The notes under the pieces are model-generated. The model saw only the letters and a program-made list of their open reading frames with translations, searched no databases and had not been told where the DNA came from. The position numbers were made by a program, and so were the translations under genes. From positions 1 through 33,899 of the forward strand of contig NZ_JBMDWJ010000376.1 of NCBI RefSeq assembly GCF_048595215.1: 33,899 bases of DNA, written 5' to 3'. Position 1 is the first letter of the stretch; the number at the start of each line of letters is the position of its first letter. This DNA is from Siphonobacter sp048595215 (GTDB lineage: Bacteria; Bacteroidota; Bacteroidia; Cytophagales; Spirosomataceae). Shown here piece by piece: positions 23,100-31,251 of this stretch.

Positions 23100-24050
23100 A
23101 TGAAAGTGGTTCACATCAACGCGTTCGGAGGACCCGAACAATTAGTACTTACTGAGGTTTCGCCCGCCGTTGCCCATCCGGGACAAGTGATCGTTAACGT
23201 AGAAGCAAGTGGCGTAGGGCTAGTGGATAGTTTATTACGACGCGGAATGTATCCAGGCCTAGAAAAGCCGGGTTTAGTACCCGGTAGTGAGGTAGCAGGC
23301 CAAGTAGTATCCTTAGGCGATGGCGTCGATGAAGCCTGGCTGGGACAACGGGTGTATGCGTTAGTTCGCACAGGTGGATACGCTCAAGAAATATCCGTAG
23401 CTACCACGGATCTTATCGTATTACCTGACTTTATCACGTCGGTACAAGCCGTCGGCCTAGGTATCAACGCCCTGGTGGCCACTCTCGCTCTTAAAAAGGC
23501 CAACCTTCAACGGGGTCAGCATCTATTGATACGGGGAGCTGGGGGTGGAATTGGTGTGATGGCCACCCAATTAGCTCTACAGGGGGGGGCTGTGGTCACG
23601 GCTGTCACTTCTTCAGAATTACGCCGAAAGCAATTACAGGCATACGGTTCGATCCGAGTACTGAATCGATCAGAAGCCGCTACCGGGACCGAGCCCTATG
23701 ATGGGATCATTGATCCCGTGGCGGGACCAGAATCGGCTCTTTTCCTAAGCAAACTTCGTCCGAATGGGCATTATGTGTTTGTAGGATTGGCCGCAGGACT
23801 ACCACCCATGGATTGGGGAATGAGTTTGTTGCAGATTTATGCTAAGTCCCCTTCAGTATCATTTCTAAGTTTAGATTCTTCCCCTGCTCACGTGTGGCAG
23901 GCGGCTCTAACGGATGCCTTTACGCTAGTCTTGCAGGGGAAACTTAAGGCCGTGGTACAACAGACGTATCCATTGGCAGAAGCTGCACAAGCTCATCATC
24001 AGCTCGACTCGGGGGAAGTGTTTGGCAAACTGGTACTGACAAGTCAATAA
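23100..24050 (+). CDS. Zinc-free MDR oxidoreductase (NADPH:quinone reductase-like)
   Basis: A 316-residue medium-chain dehydrogenase/reductase. The N-terminal GroES-like domain has PGSEVAGQVVSLGDGVD (61-77), and the nucleotide-binding motif is RGAGGGIGVMATQLA (145-159). The GHE catalytic zinc motif and the structural Cys cluster are absent, which places it with quinone oxidoreductases (QOR/zeta-crystallin group). It would reduce quinones or activated double bonds with NADPH in the cytoplasm. The adjacent AraC regulator and own promoter box suggest induction by such compounds. The exact substrate is unknown. Confidence 0.9.
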   Translation: MKVVHINAFGGPEQLVLTEVSPAVAHPGQVIVNVEASGVGLVDSLLRRGMYPGLEKPGLVPGSEVAGQVVSLGDGVDEAWLGQRVYALVRTGGYAQEISVATTDLIVLPDFITSVQAVGLGINALVATLALKKANLQRGQHLLIRGAGGGIGVMATQLALQGGAVVTAVTSSELRRKQLQAYGSIRVLNRSEAATGTEPYDGIIDPVAGPESALFLSKLRPNGHYVFVGLAAGLPPMDWGMSLLQIYAKSPSVSFLSLDSSPAHVWQAALTDAFTLVLQGKLKAVVQQTYPLAEAAQAHHQLDSGEVFGKLVLTSQ

Positions 24051-24101
24051 GATGAGTAGGTATTTATTTTGAAACCTGATGAGTTTAGGAAAAAGGGTTA
24101 A

Positions 24102-24131
24102 GGGCTTGATTAATAGGCAATAATCAAGCCC
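24102..24131 (+). terminator. Hairpin terminator after the MDR gene
   Basis: Perfect 11-base arms (24102-24112 and 24121-24131) enclose an eight-base loop, with an A-rich run before and ATTTCTT after. It is placed 50 bases downstream of the oxidoreductase stop. It could work in both directions. Confidence 0.65.
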
Positions 24132-24218
24132 ATTTCTTCAAACCAAGCATGTCTTTTTACTAATGTTGGGTATCTTAAGTCACCATTCTTTTGAGGCAAA
24201 CAGCAACCCGATGCACCC

Positions 24219-24827
24219 ATGAAAAAGGCTTCCTTTACACTCACGTTTACCCTACTTTTTATAGGCTATTGGGCCCAGGCACAAACACCAGCAAAAGCTC
24301 CCGGCAACCAGCAGGAAGCGATGACTCAATTACTAAACTATTCAAGACCAGGCCCTAATCATGCCCTACTGGCCACCCTAGTCGGGACGTGGACTTTTCA
24401 GGATAAGAACTTACCCTTTGTGAAAGGAACGGTAGTGCGAAAATCAGTTTTTGAAGGACGCTTCTTTTGGGTAGAGATCACCGGTGGCCAATTAGAAATA
24501 CCCATTGCTGATGGCAAAACGAAGTTGGCAAACTATCAGGGCCTGGAGATAGAAGGGTACGATAATGTCAAGAAAAGCTATGTGACCACTACCATCAACA
24601 ACCACATTGGTAGCAATGCAGCCCAACAAATCGGTCAATATGATGCCCAAAACAGCCTGATCACCTATGAATGGGAAAGTGAGTTACTACCCGGAGTGAG
24701 GCAAAAAAACCGGAAAGTGTTGCACCTTCTTGACCCTGATCATTATATCGAGGAATATTATGAACAGCTAAACGGTCATTCGAAAAAGACCAGAGAATTG
24801 CTTTACACCAAAACCATAGCTAAATAA
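24219..24827 (+). CDS. Secreted DUF1579 family protein
   Basis: A 202-residue protein with a signal peptide (SFTLTFTLLFIGYWAQAQ). The mature part matches the DUF1579 pattern: PGPNHALLATLVGTWTFQDK near the start, KSVFEGRFFWVEITGG, YQGLEIEGYDNVKKSYVTTT (the GYDNxxKxY mark), and a closing HYIEEYYEQLNG. The family is predicted to form an antiparallel beta barrel, and its function is not established. It is alone, after a terminator, on the same strand as the MDR gene. Confidence 0.8.
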   Translation: MKKASFTLTFTLLFIGYWAQAQTPAKAPGNQQEAMTQLLNYSRPGPNHALLATLVGTWTFQDKNLPFVKGTVVRKSVFEGRFFWVEITGGQLEIPIADGKTKLANYQGLEIEGYDNVKKSYVTTTINNHIGSNAAQQIGQYDAQNSLITYEWESELLPGVRQKNRKVLHLLDPDHYIEEYYEQLNGHSKKTRELLYTKTIAK

Positions 24828-24962
24828 TGGATTGTAGTCTGTCTTGACCAAGGCCAACGCATGACAGAACACCAAAAGTCAGCCTTTAAGATTTTGAAGT
24901 TACGCTAATCCTGCACTGTCTTGGTTTTGTTGAGTAAATCTGCGAGTGTTATTATTAAGGAG

Positions 24963-25005
24963 TAGTATCATACGCTAACAATTCAATTATTAGCGTATGA
25001 TACTA
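24963..25005. promoter_or_regulatory. Perfect 16-base inverted repeat upstream of the dead monooxygenase
   Basis: The arms 24963-24978 and 24990-25005 are perfect reverse complements with an 11-base loop. The inner half-site TACGCTAA occurs again as a direct repeat at 24901-24908. With no T tract, a regulator-binding site is as likely as a terminator of the DUF1579 gene. Confidence 0.55.
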
Positions 25006-25018
25006 TTCCATTCTTTAG

Positions 25019-26091
25019 AGGAACACATCTGAAAAAGTTATCCTTAGATACTTGGGTACCGTTTACGAGCGGGCTCGGCCCCAAGGGGCCACACTGGATT
25101 TACATGAAGAATCGGGGCTGCGGGCCATCCGGGAAGCGGGACTAGCTCAGGCTTTTTCCAAAATTACAGGCCCGGTGCTGACCTGATGCGGGTAGCCAAT
25201 CAACAGGGCGAAATTTTGATGGACGACCATGCTCATCCCCAGCAGGATGCCACTCGGCCCGAGATTGACCGGGGACCTTTACAAAAAATATTGCTGGATT
25301 CACTGTAGCCCAACACCGTGCTTTGGAACCATCATACCCGTTCGCTATTGCCCCAGGGCGAAGGCTGGTTCATTCAATTTGACAACGCAGAACCGGTCTA
25401 TGCAGATTTGGTCATTGCCGCCGATGGGGCCCATTCAAAACTGCGTAAATACCTGACGTCTATTCAAGCGTGTTACTCGGGCGTCACGATTGTAGAAGGG
25501 GCAGTAGCGGACTCTGCAGGGCAATGTACAGCGATTCATGCCTTACTGAAAGGAGGAAAAATCTTTGCCTTCGGCAGTGAGAAAAGCTTGATCGTCAGTT
25601 CAAAAGGCCATGGCAGTCTGGTTTTTTACACGGGATGCCGCACCGACGAAAGCTGGGTTAAAATTAGCGGCATTGACTTCACTGACCGGGATCAAGTACT
25701 GCACTGGTTTAGACAGACCTTTACGGATTGGAGCCCTATTTGGATAGAACTATTTAAAAATGCGGCTCCTGCTTTCGTTCCCCGACCCCAGTACTACATG
25801 CCCTTCGATCAATACTGGCCCTCGCAAGCCAACCTGACGATTTTGGGAGATGCAGCTCATGTCATGCCCCCTTACGCCGGAGAGGGCGTTAACATGGCGA
25901 TGCTCGATGCAGTTGAGCTGGCTACTTGCTTAATGGATCCACATTATACCGACTTAAAAGCCGCCATTGGTACTTATGAAGATCAAATGAGACAACGTAC
26001 TTCAGCGGTTGCCCAACTCACGATGCATTCGACAGAACAATTGCACCAGGAAGGAGCACTAACTTGGTTTTTAAACCAAAAAAACAATTAA
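25019..26091 (+). pseudogene. TetX-like FAD monooxygenase pseudogene
   Basis: The text follows TetX-type enzymes: TVYERARPQGATLDLHEESG, then after a frameshift near 25165 DLMRVANQQGEILMDD and RPEIDRGPLQKILLDSL. A TAG at 25306-25308 interrupts it. It then continues with ADLVIAADGAHSKLRKYLTS and LGDAAHVMPPYAGEGVNMAM to TAA 26089-26091. The N-terminal FAD motif is gone: KVI is followed almost directly by TVYERA, so an internal deletion removed the Rossmann glycines. The last 257 residues remain open from GTG 25318, but they lack the dinucleotide-binding start and cannot be a working enzyme. Confidence 0.8.
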
Positions 26092-26826
26092 GCTTAATTT
26101 ATTAGATCAAACAATTGAACTAGCCTATAGTGACTTCGGCCAGGGGAAAACGTATCTTTTGCTACATCCAGGGGGCGGGCGACAGCTGATGTTGGACTTT
26201 GCCCAGCGGCTGAGCCAGCACGCCCGGGTGATTCTGCCGGTTCCTCCCGACTTCGACACCACACCCTGACTGGCGTCATCAGGTAGGTGATTTAGCTACT
26301 CTGTATACCGCACTGATCGCTCAATTGCAACTCAAGGCCCTGACGATAATAGGCAATTCACTGGGCGGCTGGATTGGGGCCGAAATCGCCTGCCGTCAAC
26401 CGGCCTCGGTCAAAAGTATAGTCCTATTGAATGCCGTCGGTCTGCCACCCACCGAAACTTATGGGGCCGTCACGGACTTAGCCGAGGTTCCCCCCAGGAA
26501 CTAATTTCATCAGCCGGAGCGGTTTATGGCCACTCCGCCTACTCCAGAGGACGTTCTACGCATGCGTAGCAATATGGCAGTTATGCAAGTATATGCTGGA
26601 GATCCGTACATGCACAACCCACGGTTGCCCGTCTGGCGGAAGTAAGCTTGCCTTCCTGCTCTAATCTTATGGGGAAGAGGATCGCATCGTCAGTTTAAAG
26701 TATGGTCGGCAATTTGCTGCCCAGGCTGCCTTTCACCAAATTCCTGCCAGTGGTCACTATCCACAATTGGAACAGCCCGAAAGGGTACTGGACTATATGG
26801 ACCGATTCACCACTCAGAGGGGATAA
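26087..26826 (+). pseudogene. Alpha/beta hydrolase pseudogene
   Basis: It overlaps the end of the monooxygenase remnant. Frames in turn read LDQTIELAYSDFGQGKTYLL, LHPGGGRQLMLDFAQRLSQH, then after a shift near 26270 LATLYTALIAQLQLKALTII, the nucleophile elbow GNSLGGWIGAEIACRQPASV, after another shift FHQPERFMATPPTPEDVLRM, and finally LWGEEDRIVSLKYGRQFAAQ with the catalytic-His region SGHYPQLEQPERV. At least three frame changes are needed. It was probably co-transcribed with the monooxygenase as a two-gene unit. Confidence 0.75.
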
Positions 26827-26833
26827 GCAGCAC

Positions 26834-26859
26834 TAGACGTAGCTTGCTAGCTACGTCTA
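26834..26859 (+). terminator. Hairpin after the hydrolase remnant
   Basis: Perfect 10-base arms (26834-26843 and 26850-26859) enclose a six-base loop, eight bases after the hydrolase stop. There is no T tract, so it may be a relic terminator or simply an inverted repeat. Confidence 0.45.
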
Positions 26860-26928
26860 TACGCCGCAGGTAACACACAACAAAACTTGCTACCGTTAGT
26901 TGGCCCGTAAAGTCTTCAATAAGAAGCA

Positions 26929-27578
26929 TTATTTCTCGGGCTGCCGACTTAGCGGTTGTGCGGTTTTGGGTTTTCGCCGTAGCGTAGGCAGGTAAAAAAA
27001 GGCTGCTACCATAAGTGGAATTTTGATGAAGAGGAGTACAAAAGCGGTAACGGAGGCAAAAAAGGATAGAGTCAGAGCAATCAAAGCATTGAGCGTATCT
27101 AGGTTGAGAAAAATACCAATATGCTTTTGTTATTCATCTTCGACGCATCAACATAGTTCTGACGGAGGGCATAGACCCACAAAAGTCGTTGGCTTAACGC
27201 AATGAAGAGTACATTGGACGTATAGAGCGTTACGGCAGCCGAGTCGCTTAAATGATCGCTCAATACACTACTGGCAAAGGGTAAAGTAACAATAAAAAAC
27301 AGCCAGCACGTATTGATCAGCTTGAGCCGATCATCCATTTTTTTGATGTAGATGAACAGCCGGTGATGCAGGTTCCAGAAACTGGAAATATTAATAAACG
27401 ACAGTAAGAAGGCCAGATACAAATGCCAGGGAGTAAGCAAGTCGGCGTAGTGAAGGGTTTGGTCATCCGGGACGGCAAGTCGCAGTTCTAGAGCGAGCAA
27501 AGTAATAGCAATGGCAACGATAGCATCGCTAAAAAATAGTACTCGCTCCAGGGGCAGTGTAAACGTATCGGTTTCCAT
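26929..27578 (-). pseudogene. TMEM175-family (DUF1211) channel, frameshifted
   Basis: From ATG 27578 the frame shows the family signature ERVLFFSDAIVAIAITLLAL (F16-S-D18), then FLLSFINISSFWNLHHRLF, TCWLFFIVTLPFASSVL and YTSNVLFIALSQRLLW. The family forms potassium-type channels with FSD-motif helices. The frame stops at 27099 after FFST. In another frame the coding continues as LNLDTLNALIALTLSFFASV, TAFVLLFIKIPLMVAAFFYL and ends at TAA 26929, restoring the usual length of about 210 residues. The slip lies at or near a run of five As (plus strand) around 27110. It may be a recent mutation, a sequencing error, or a truncated but stable product. Confidence 0.7.
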
Positions 27579-27740
27579 GATAGGAATAAAAGTATGATTT
27601 AAAAGCACGCGTAGCATCTCGACTAGTAGCTTCGACTACAGATCATCTAGTTCGTGTCGAGCGGTATTGATTCTATTGCCTAGTGACTCTAAATCAGGTT
27701 ATTAAAGTCGTCGGGAAGTTTTTTTTAGTAAGTAGAATTA

Positions 27741-27866
27741 GTTCTTGTTTAGCCATCGTAGATCTAGTTTCGCAATAGGTAAGGTAGGACCATGCGTTTG
27801 GCAATACGCGAGAGCAGCCTGAAGCTGAGTCTAATCATTTTTCTTAGCGGATTCGATAGCAGTAAA
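27741..27866 (-). pseudogene. Serine recombinase (resolvase) catalytic-domain remnant
   Basis: The minus strand reads FTAIESAKKND, a TAG stop, then TQLQAALAYCQTHGPTLPIA and KLD. This corresponds to the text ESGKKNxRPxLQxALxxCxxxGATLVIAKLDRLSRN of serine recombinases. Only about 40 codons are recognisable, with a nonsense codon and a corrupted RLSRN end. It marks past insertion of a mobile element. The rest of 27618-27968 holds nothing else I can name. Confidence 0.55.
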
Positions 27867-28127
27867 TTTAAAAAAGCGATTGATTGTGAACGAACAGTAG
27901 ATGAGATGCGAAAGGGCTTTTCAAGATTGGAGCAGACTAATTTTGGCCCTTTTGACTAATACAAAGGATTGTCTATAGCTCAGGCGTTTAGCGAAACGAC
28001 TGAGCTTCCGTGCCATACCTTTTTTAAGGCATCCCCAATAGTTAATTCGGATACAACAACCACAAATTGGGATACGTCTGAGTTTTGGCTAGGGCCGACC
28101 TTTGTCTTCATCAAAACACACAGCGTT

Positions 28128-28991
28128 ATGATCTTAATAACTGGAGCTACCGGCCAACTGGGCACCGCAGTTATCAATCAGTTACTGCAAAAATTACCAG
28201 TCAGTCAGATTGCCGCCTTCGTGCGGGATGAAACGAAAGCCGTCAACCTGATTAAACAGGGGGTGACTATACACGTAGGTACCTACGACGACACCCAAAG
28301 TCTTGACCACGCCATGCGGGCAATGAAGACAGTCCTATTGATTGCAGGTACAGACGAAGAAAACCGAGTTCGCCAACACCAGCATGTCATCGATGCAGCT
28401 AAGAAAGCCCGTATTCAACGAATTGCTTACACCAGCCGGGCACTAAGAGATCCGTCAACGCTGATCAATCGATTGATGGAAGGCCACTTTCAGACCGAAG
28501 ACTACATCAAAGCCAGTGGACTGCCTTACACGCTGTTTCAGAACAGCCTGTATATGGATGCGATCCCCCAGTTTGTGGGCGGTGACGCCGTTTTCGAGCG
28601 AGGCATCTATCTCCCAGCTGGACAGGGTAGGGTTGCTCTGGCACTACGAAATGAGATGGGCGAAGCGATAGCAAATGCTCTAACGAGTACCACACAAGGT
28701 AACGTAATATATCAGCTCACCGGCAGCAAATCTTACTCGTTTTATGACATAGCGACTGCCCTGACTGCCTTATCAGGCAAGTCAGTAACGTATACGCCAG
28801 CGGTGCTGGCTTCGTTTGAGATGCAACTTATCGAACGCGGGTTAGCTGCTGTCGTAGCCCGGCGAATCACCGGGTTTATAACCGATATTGCCAATGGCCA
28901 AGAAGACATTATCCGTCCCGACTTGGAAAGGCTGCTTGGTCGAAAGCCGACGGCACTTAATGAAGGATTAAACTTATTATATAAGCTGTAA
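28128..28991 (+). CDS. NmrA/QorB-like NAD(P)H-dependent reductase
   Basis: The protein has 287 residues from the ATG at 28128; a TTG 53 codons upstream is in frame, but those residues are unlike the family. The Rossmann motif is MILITGATGQLGTAV (GxxGxxG at 6-12). RIQRIAYTSRALRDPST and EGHFQTEDYIKASGLPYTLF follow the atypical-SDR pattern of NAD(P)H:quinone oxidoreductase 2 (QorB) and NmrA-type proteins, including the C-terminal DLERLLGRKPTALNEGL. The Tyr-Lys catalytic pair of classical SDRs is absent, as expected. It probably reduces quinones or senses NADP(H). The AraC gene 53 bases downstream likely controls it. Confidence 0.9.
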   Translation: MILITGATGQLGTAVINQLLQKLPVSQIAAFVRDETKAVNLIKQGVTIHVGTYDDTQSLDHAMRAMKTVLLIAGTDEENRVRQHQHVIDAAKKARIQRIAYTSRALRDPSTLINRLMEGHFQTEDYIKASGLPYTLFQNSLYMDAIPQFVGGDAVFERGIYLPAGQGRVALALRNEMGEAIANALTSTTQGNVIYQLTGSKSYSFYDIATALTALSGKSVTYTPAVLASFEMQLIERGLAAVVARRITGFITDIANGQEDIIRPDLERLLGRKPTALNEGLNLLYKL

Positions 28992-29044
28992 CAGGGATTG
29001 TCTAGCTTTACGTGGAAAAACCCAGCTCTTGGGCTGATTGATTT

Positions 29045-29959
29045 ATGGCAACTGAACCGCTGCACAGAATGGACAGCTTATTCGCTTATCATCAATTGGC
29101 TGGCCTTCCTAAACCAAGCCACCCGCTCATTAGCGTAGTTCGGTTTGAAGACATCAGGCCCCGAGGAGGTGATCAACCCAAAAGCATTGTCAACAACTTC
29201 TATTCGATCGCACTAAAAAGAAATTTCAGTGGTCGACTCAAATACGGTCAACAGCCCTATGATTTCGACAATGGGGTAATGGTCTTTTTAGCACCCGGTC
29301 AAGTACTAACGGTTACAGCTGATGAGACCCATGAGCATACGGGCTGGTTATTAATGATTCACGCGGATTTTTTGTGGCATACTCCCTTATCTAAAAAGAT
29401 ACGGCAGTATGACTATTTTGACTATTCGGTTCATGAAGCCCTCTTTTTGTCTGAAAGGGAGGAGTCAGTGATTGAAGGCATTATCCAACAGATTCAGCAG
29501 GAATATCTGGCTCCCATCGACCAGTTCAGTCAGCCCATCATCATTGCTCAACTCGATGTGCTACTTAACTATGCCGAGCGGTTTTACCAGCGGCAATTTG
29601 TTACCCGAAAAATTAGCAATCACACCATTCTTGACCGATTTGAGGCTGTACTGGAGGCTTACTTTGTCAGTGCTGAATTAGGAAAAATGGGTCTGCCTAC
29701 AGTCGGCTACATGGCTGAACAACTCAATCTATCACCCACCTACCTGAGCAGCTTACTCAAAACACTGACGGGCCAAAACACCCAACAGCACATTCATGAT
29801 AAGCTCATTGACCAAGCCAAACAAATGCTCTCTACTACTAATTTGTCGGTTAGTGAAATTGCGTATAGACTGGGTTTTGAACATCCTCAATCGCTCAGCA
29901 AGTTATTTAAGAAAAAGACCAATGCCTCCCCCGCAGCGTTTCGTCATTCATTCAATTAG
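29045..29959 (+). CDS. AraC-family transcriptional regulator
   Basis: A 304-residue protein. The N-terminal half is a sensor domain (KSIVNNFYSIALKRNFSGRL, then VMVFLAPGQVLTVTADETHE). The C-terminal HTH_18 domain has LPTVGYMAEQLNLSPTYLSS and LSVSEIAYRLGFEHPQSLSK, closing with KKTNASPAAFRHS. It follows the QorB-like gene by 53 bases on the same strand. This arrangement, with a sensor-type regulator after an oxidoreductase, repeats the PobA-like pair at 15.4 kb. It probably activates its neighbour in response to an electrophile or quinone (inferred). Confidence 0.92.
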   Translation: MATEPLHRMDSLFAYHQLAGLPKPSHPLISVVRFEDIRPRGGDQPKSIVNNFYSIALKRNFSGRLKYGQQPYDFDNGVMVFLAPGQVLTVTADETHEHTGWLLMIHADFLWHTPLSKKIRQYDYFDYSVHEALFLSEREESVIEGIIQQIQQEYLAPIDQFSQPIIIAQLDVLLNYAERFYQRQFVTRKISNHTILDRFEAVLEAYFVSAELGKMGLPTVGYMAEQLNLSPTYLSSLLKTLTGQNTQQHIHDKLIDQAKQMLSTTNLSVSEIAYRLGFEHPQSLSKLFKKKTNASPAAFRHSFN

Positions 29960-30128
29960 GCTTTAGCTAGCGTATGTAAAAAGTGGGTACGTAGCTACCT
30001 AGTCCAATGAGTGGGGCAAGGTTAAAGCACGTTCATTAGTACTAGCCTGTGAATTCGCCCTTAACACGCATTGGCATTGGTGGTTATTCAAAGTAAAACA
30101 CAACTTGAAACCACGATTAAACCAACGT

Positions 30129-30438
30129 TTGAAGTCCATAGGACTCATTGATGGGCTTAGCTGGTATGCTACCTCTCTTTATTACACGACACTCAATCAA
30201 CGGCTTGGCAACGTCCACTCCGCTAAACTTCTTCTGTTTTCGGTAGACTTTGAATAAATAAGATTGCTTCAGGAAGGGGGCTACTGGGGGACCTTGAAAC
30301 CATTGCCATACAACTGGAGCAGGCAGCGACTGCATTATCTTGCGTGCCCACACAGTTCACTTAGTGGCAGACACGATCCGCCAAAAAATAACCATTCCGT
30401 TGCTACACAGTGCAGAGGAAACCGCCAAGGAAATATAG
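30129..30438 (+). pseudogene. Aspartate/glutamate racemase-family pseudogene
   Basis: The reading begins KSIGLIDGLSWYATSLYYTT, LNQRLGNVHSAKLLLFSVDF, matching the KTIGLIGGMSWESTALYY...GLHSARLLLYSVDF start of the family. A TAA stop lies at 30255-30257. It continues, after frame changes, as GDLETIAIQLEQAATALS and HLVADTIRQKITIPLLHSAE, ETAKEI, ending at TAG 30436. The catalytic-Cys stretch (normally CTNTMH) is corrupted and the C-terminal half is missing. Bases 30439-30714 contain only a short hydrophobic frame (DALLWASVAILYTILLFVVW) of unknown origin. Confidence 0.65.
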
Positions 30439-30714
30439 TCACCAACATTCACAGACACCCACTTTGAAGATGCTTTACTTTGGGCAAGCGTGGCAATACT
30501 TTACACGATTCTTCTTTTCGTGGTCTGGCGGTGAGGTAGGCGGGCTCATTTCGCAAAAGGCTACGTCAAATACGATTAGGTTCTTTTAACAAATAGATAA
30601 GGAAGAGCCTTAAGTAGAAACGGTCTGAAGCCAGTGTGATCATGAACCGACCAGCTTTGGACGAACTGTTAACTCTTAATAGCTTAACATAACCATTGAT
30701 TATACAACAGGAAA

Positions 30715-31018
30715 ATGGCCATGAAGAAACTAAAAGAGTCGCAAAATCAGCTTTATGAATTTATTGATGCCCTCCTATGGAAGAAGTAGGATGCTATAGG
30801 AGTTAATTCTATATCGGATGTTAGGGACGAATATCAAACTTATACTCCCAAACTGTTTAGCTTGGCTATTAAGGGAGCAACCGTTGATGAAATTGCTCAT
30901 GAGCTTTCACGGATTGAAAAAGAAATGATGGGTTTAGCTAGTAATAATCAAAAAATGCAGAGAGGTTGCTGAAAAGATCGTGATACAATCTAAGAAACTG
31001 GCCTTAGCATTGCATTAG
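30715..31018 (+). pseudogene. Small DUF1871-like protein, pseudogene
   Basis: The frame gives KKLKESQNQLYEFIDALLWK, K, a TAG (30787-30789) where a Trp is expected, then DAIGVNSISDVRDEYQTYTP, KLFSLAIKGATVDEIAHELS and RIEKEMMGLASNNQ. A frameshift follows, then VAEKIVIQSKKLALALH. The W-DPIGVN...DEYxxYxP...GLSxN layout is that of small uncharacterised proteins of about 90-100 residues, DUF1871-like. One nonsense codon and one shift make it inactive. Confidence 0.55.
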
Positions 31019-31152
31019 ACAAATCTTTAAATTCAAGTGTTAATTATTTTAGCCAAGCTAGAATTGGTGACAACAATAGGAAACCAAAAAATAAAGATCT
31101 GGATTTAAACTTTGTTTCTGTTATTCAAGATATAGATAAAATTTTTACATGA
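30994..31152 (+). other. Start-less open frame, probable gene tail
   Basis: Fifty-two codons without a start read ETGLSIALDKSLNSSVNYFS, then QARIGDNNRKPKNKDLDLNF and VSVIQDIDKIFT, ending at TGA 31150. It overlaps the end of the DUF1871-like pseudogene. The text is protein-like but no family is recognised. Confidence 0.25.
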
Positions 31153-31190
31153 AATATGTAATGAAATAGCATATTTCAGTTTTGAGTTTG

Positions 31191-31238
31191 TATAATAGAA
31201 AAGGAGAACCCTAGTTAAAGGCTCTCCTTTCTATTATA
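31191..31238. terminator. Strong hairpin terminator downstream of the metalloprotease
   Basis: TATAATAGAAAAGGAGAACC on the left arm pairs with the right arm ending in TTTCTATTATA over about 17 of 19 positions, with a roughly ten-base loop. T- and A-rich flanks lie on both sides. It is 14 bases past the minus-strand metalloprotease stop and also faces the decayed genes to its left, so it can act in both directions. Confidence 0.7.
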
Positions 31239-31251
31239 TATTTCTATGTGA

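Noticed and set aside
30117..30353. A minus-strand frame containing FSGVDVAKPLIE that looks like the start of an IS110 transposase
   Set aside because: It is the opposite strand of the racemase pseudogene, whose plus-strand text (KSIGLIDGLSWY...) is a longer and more specific match.
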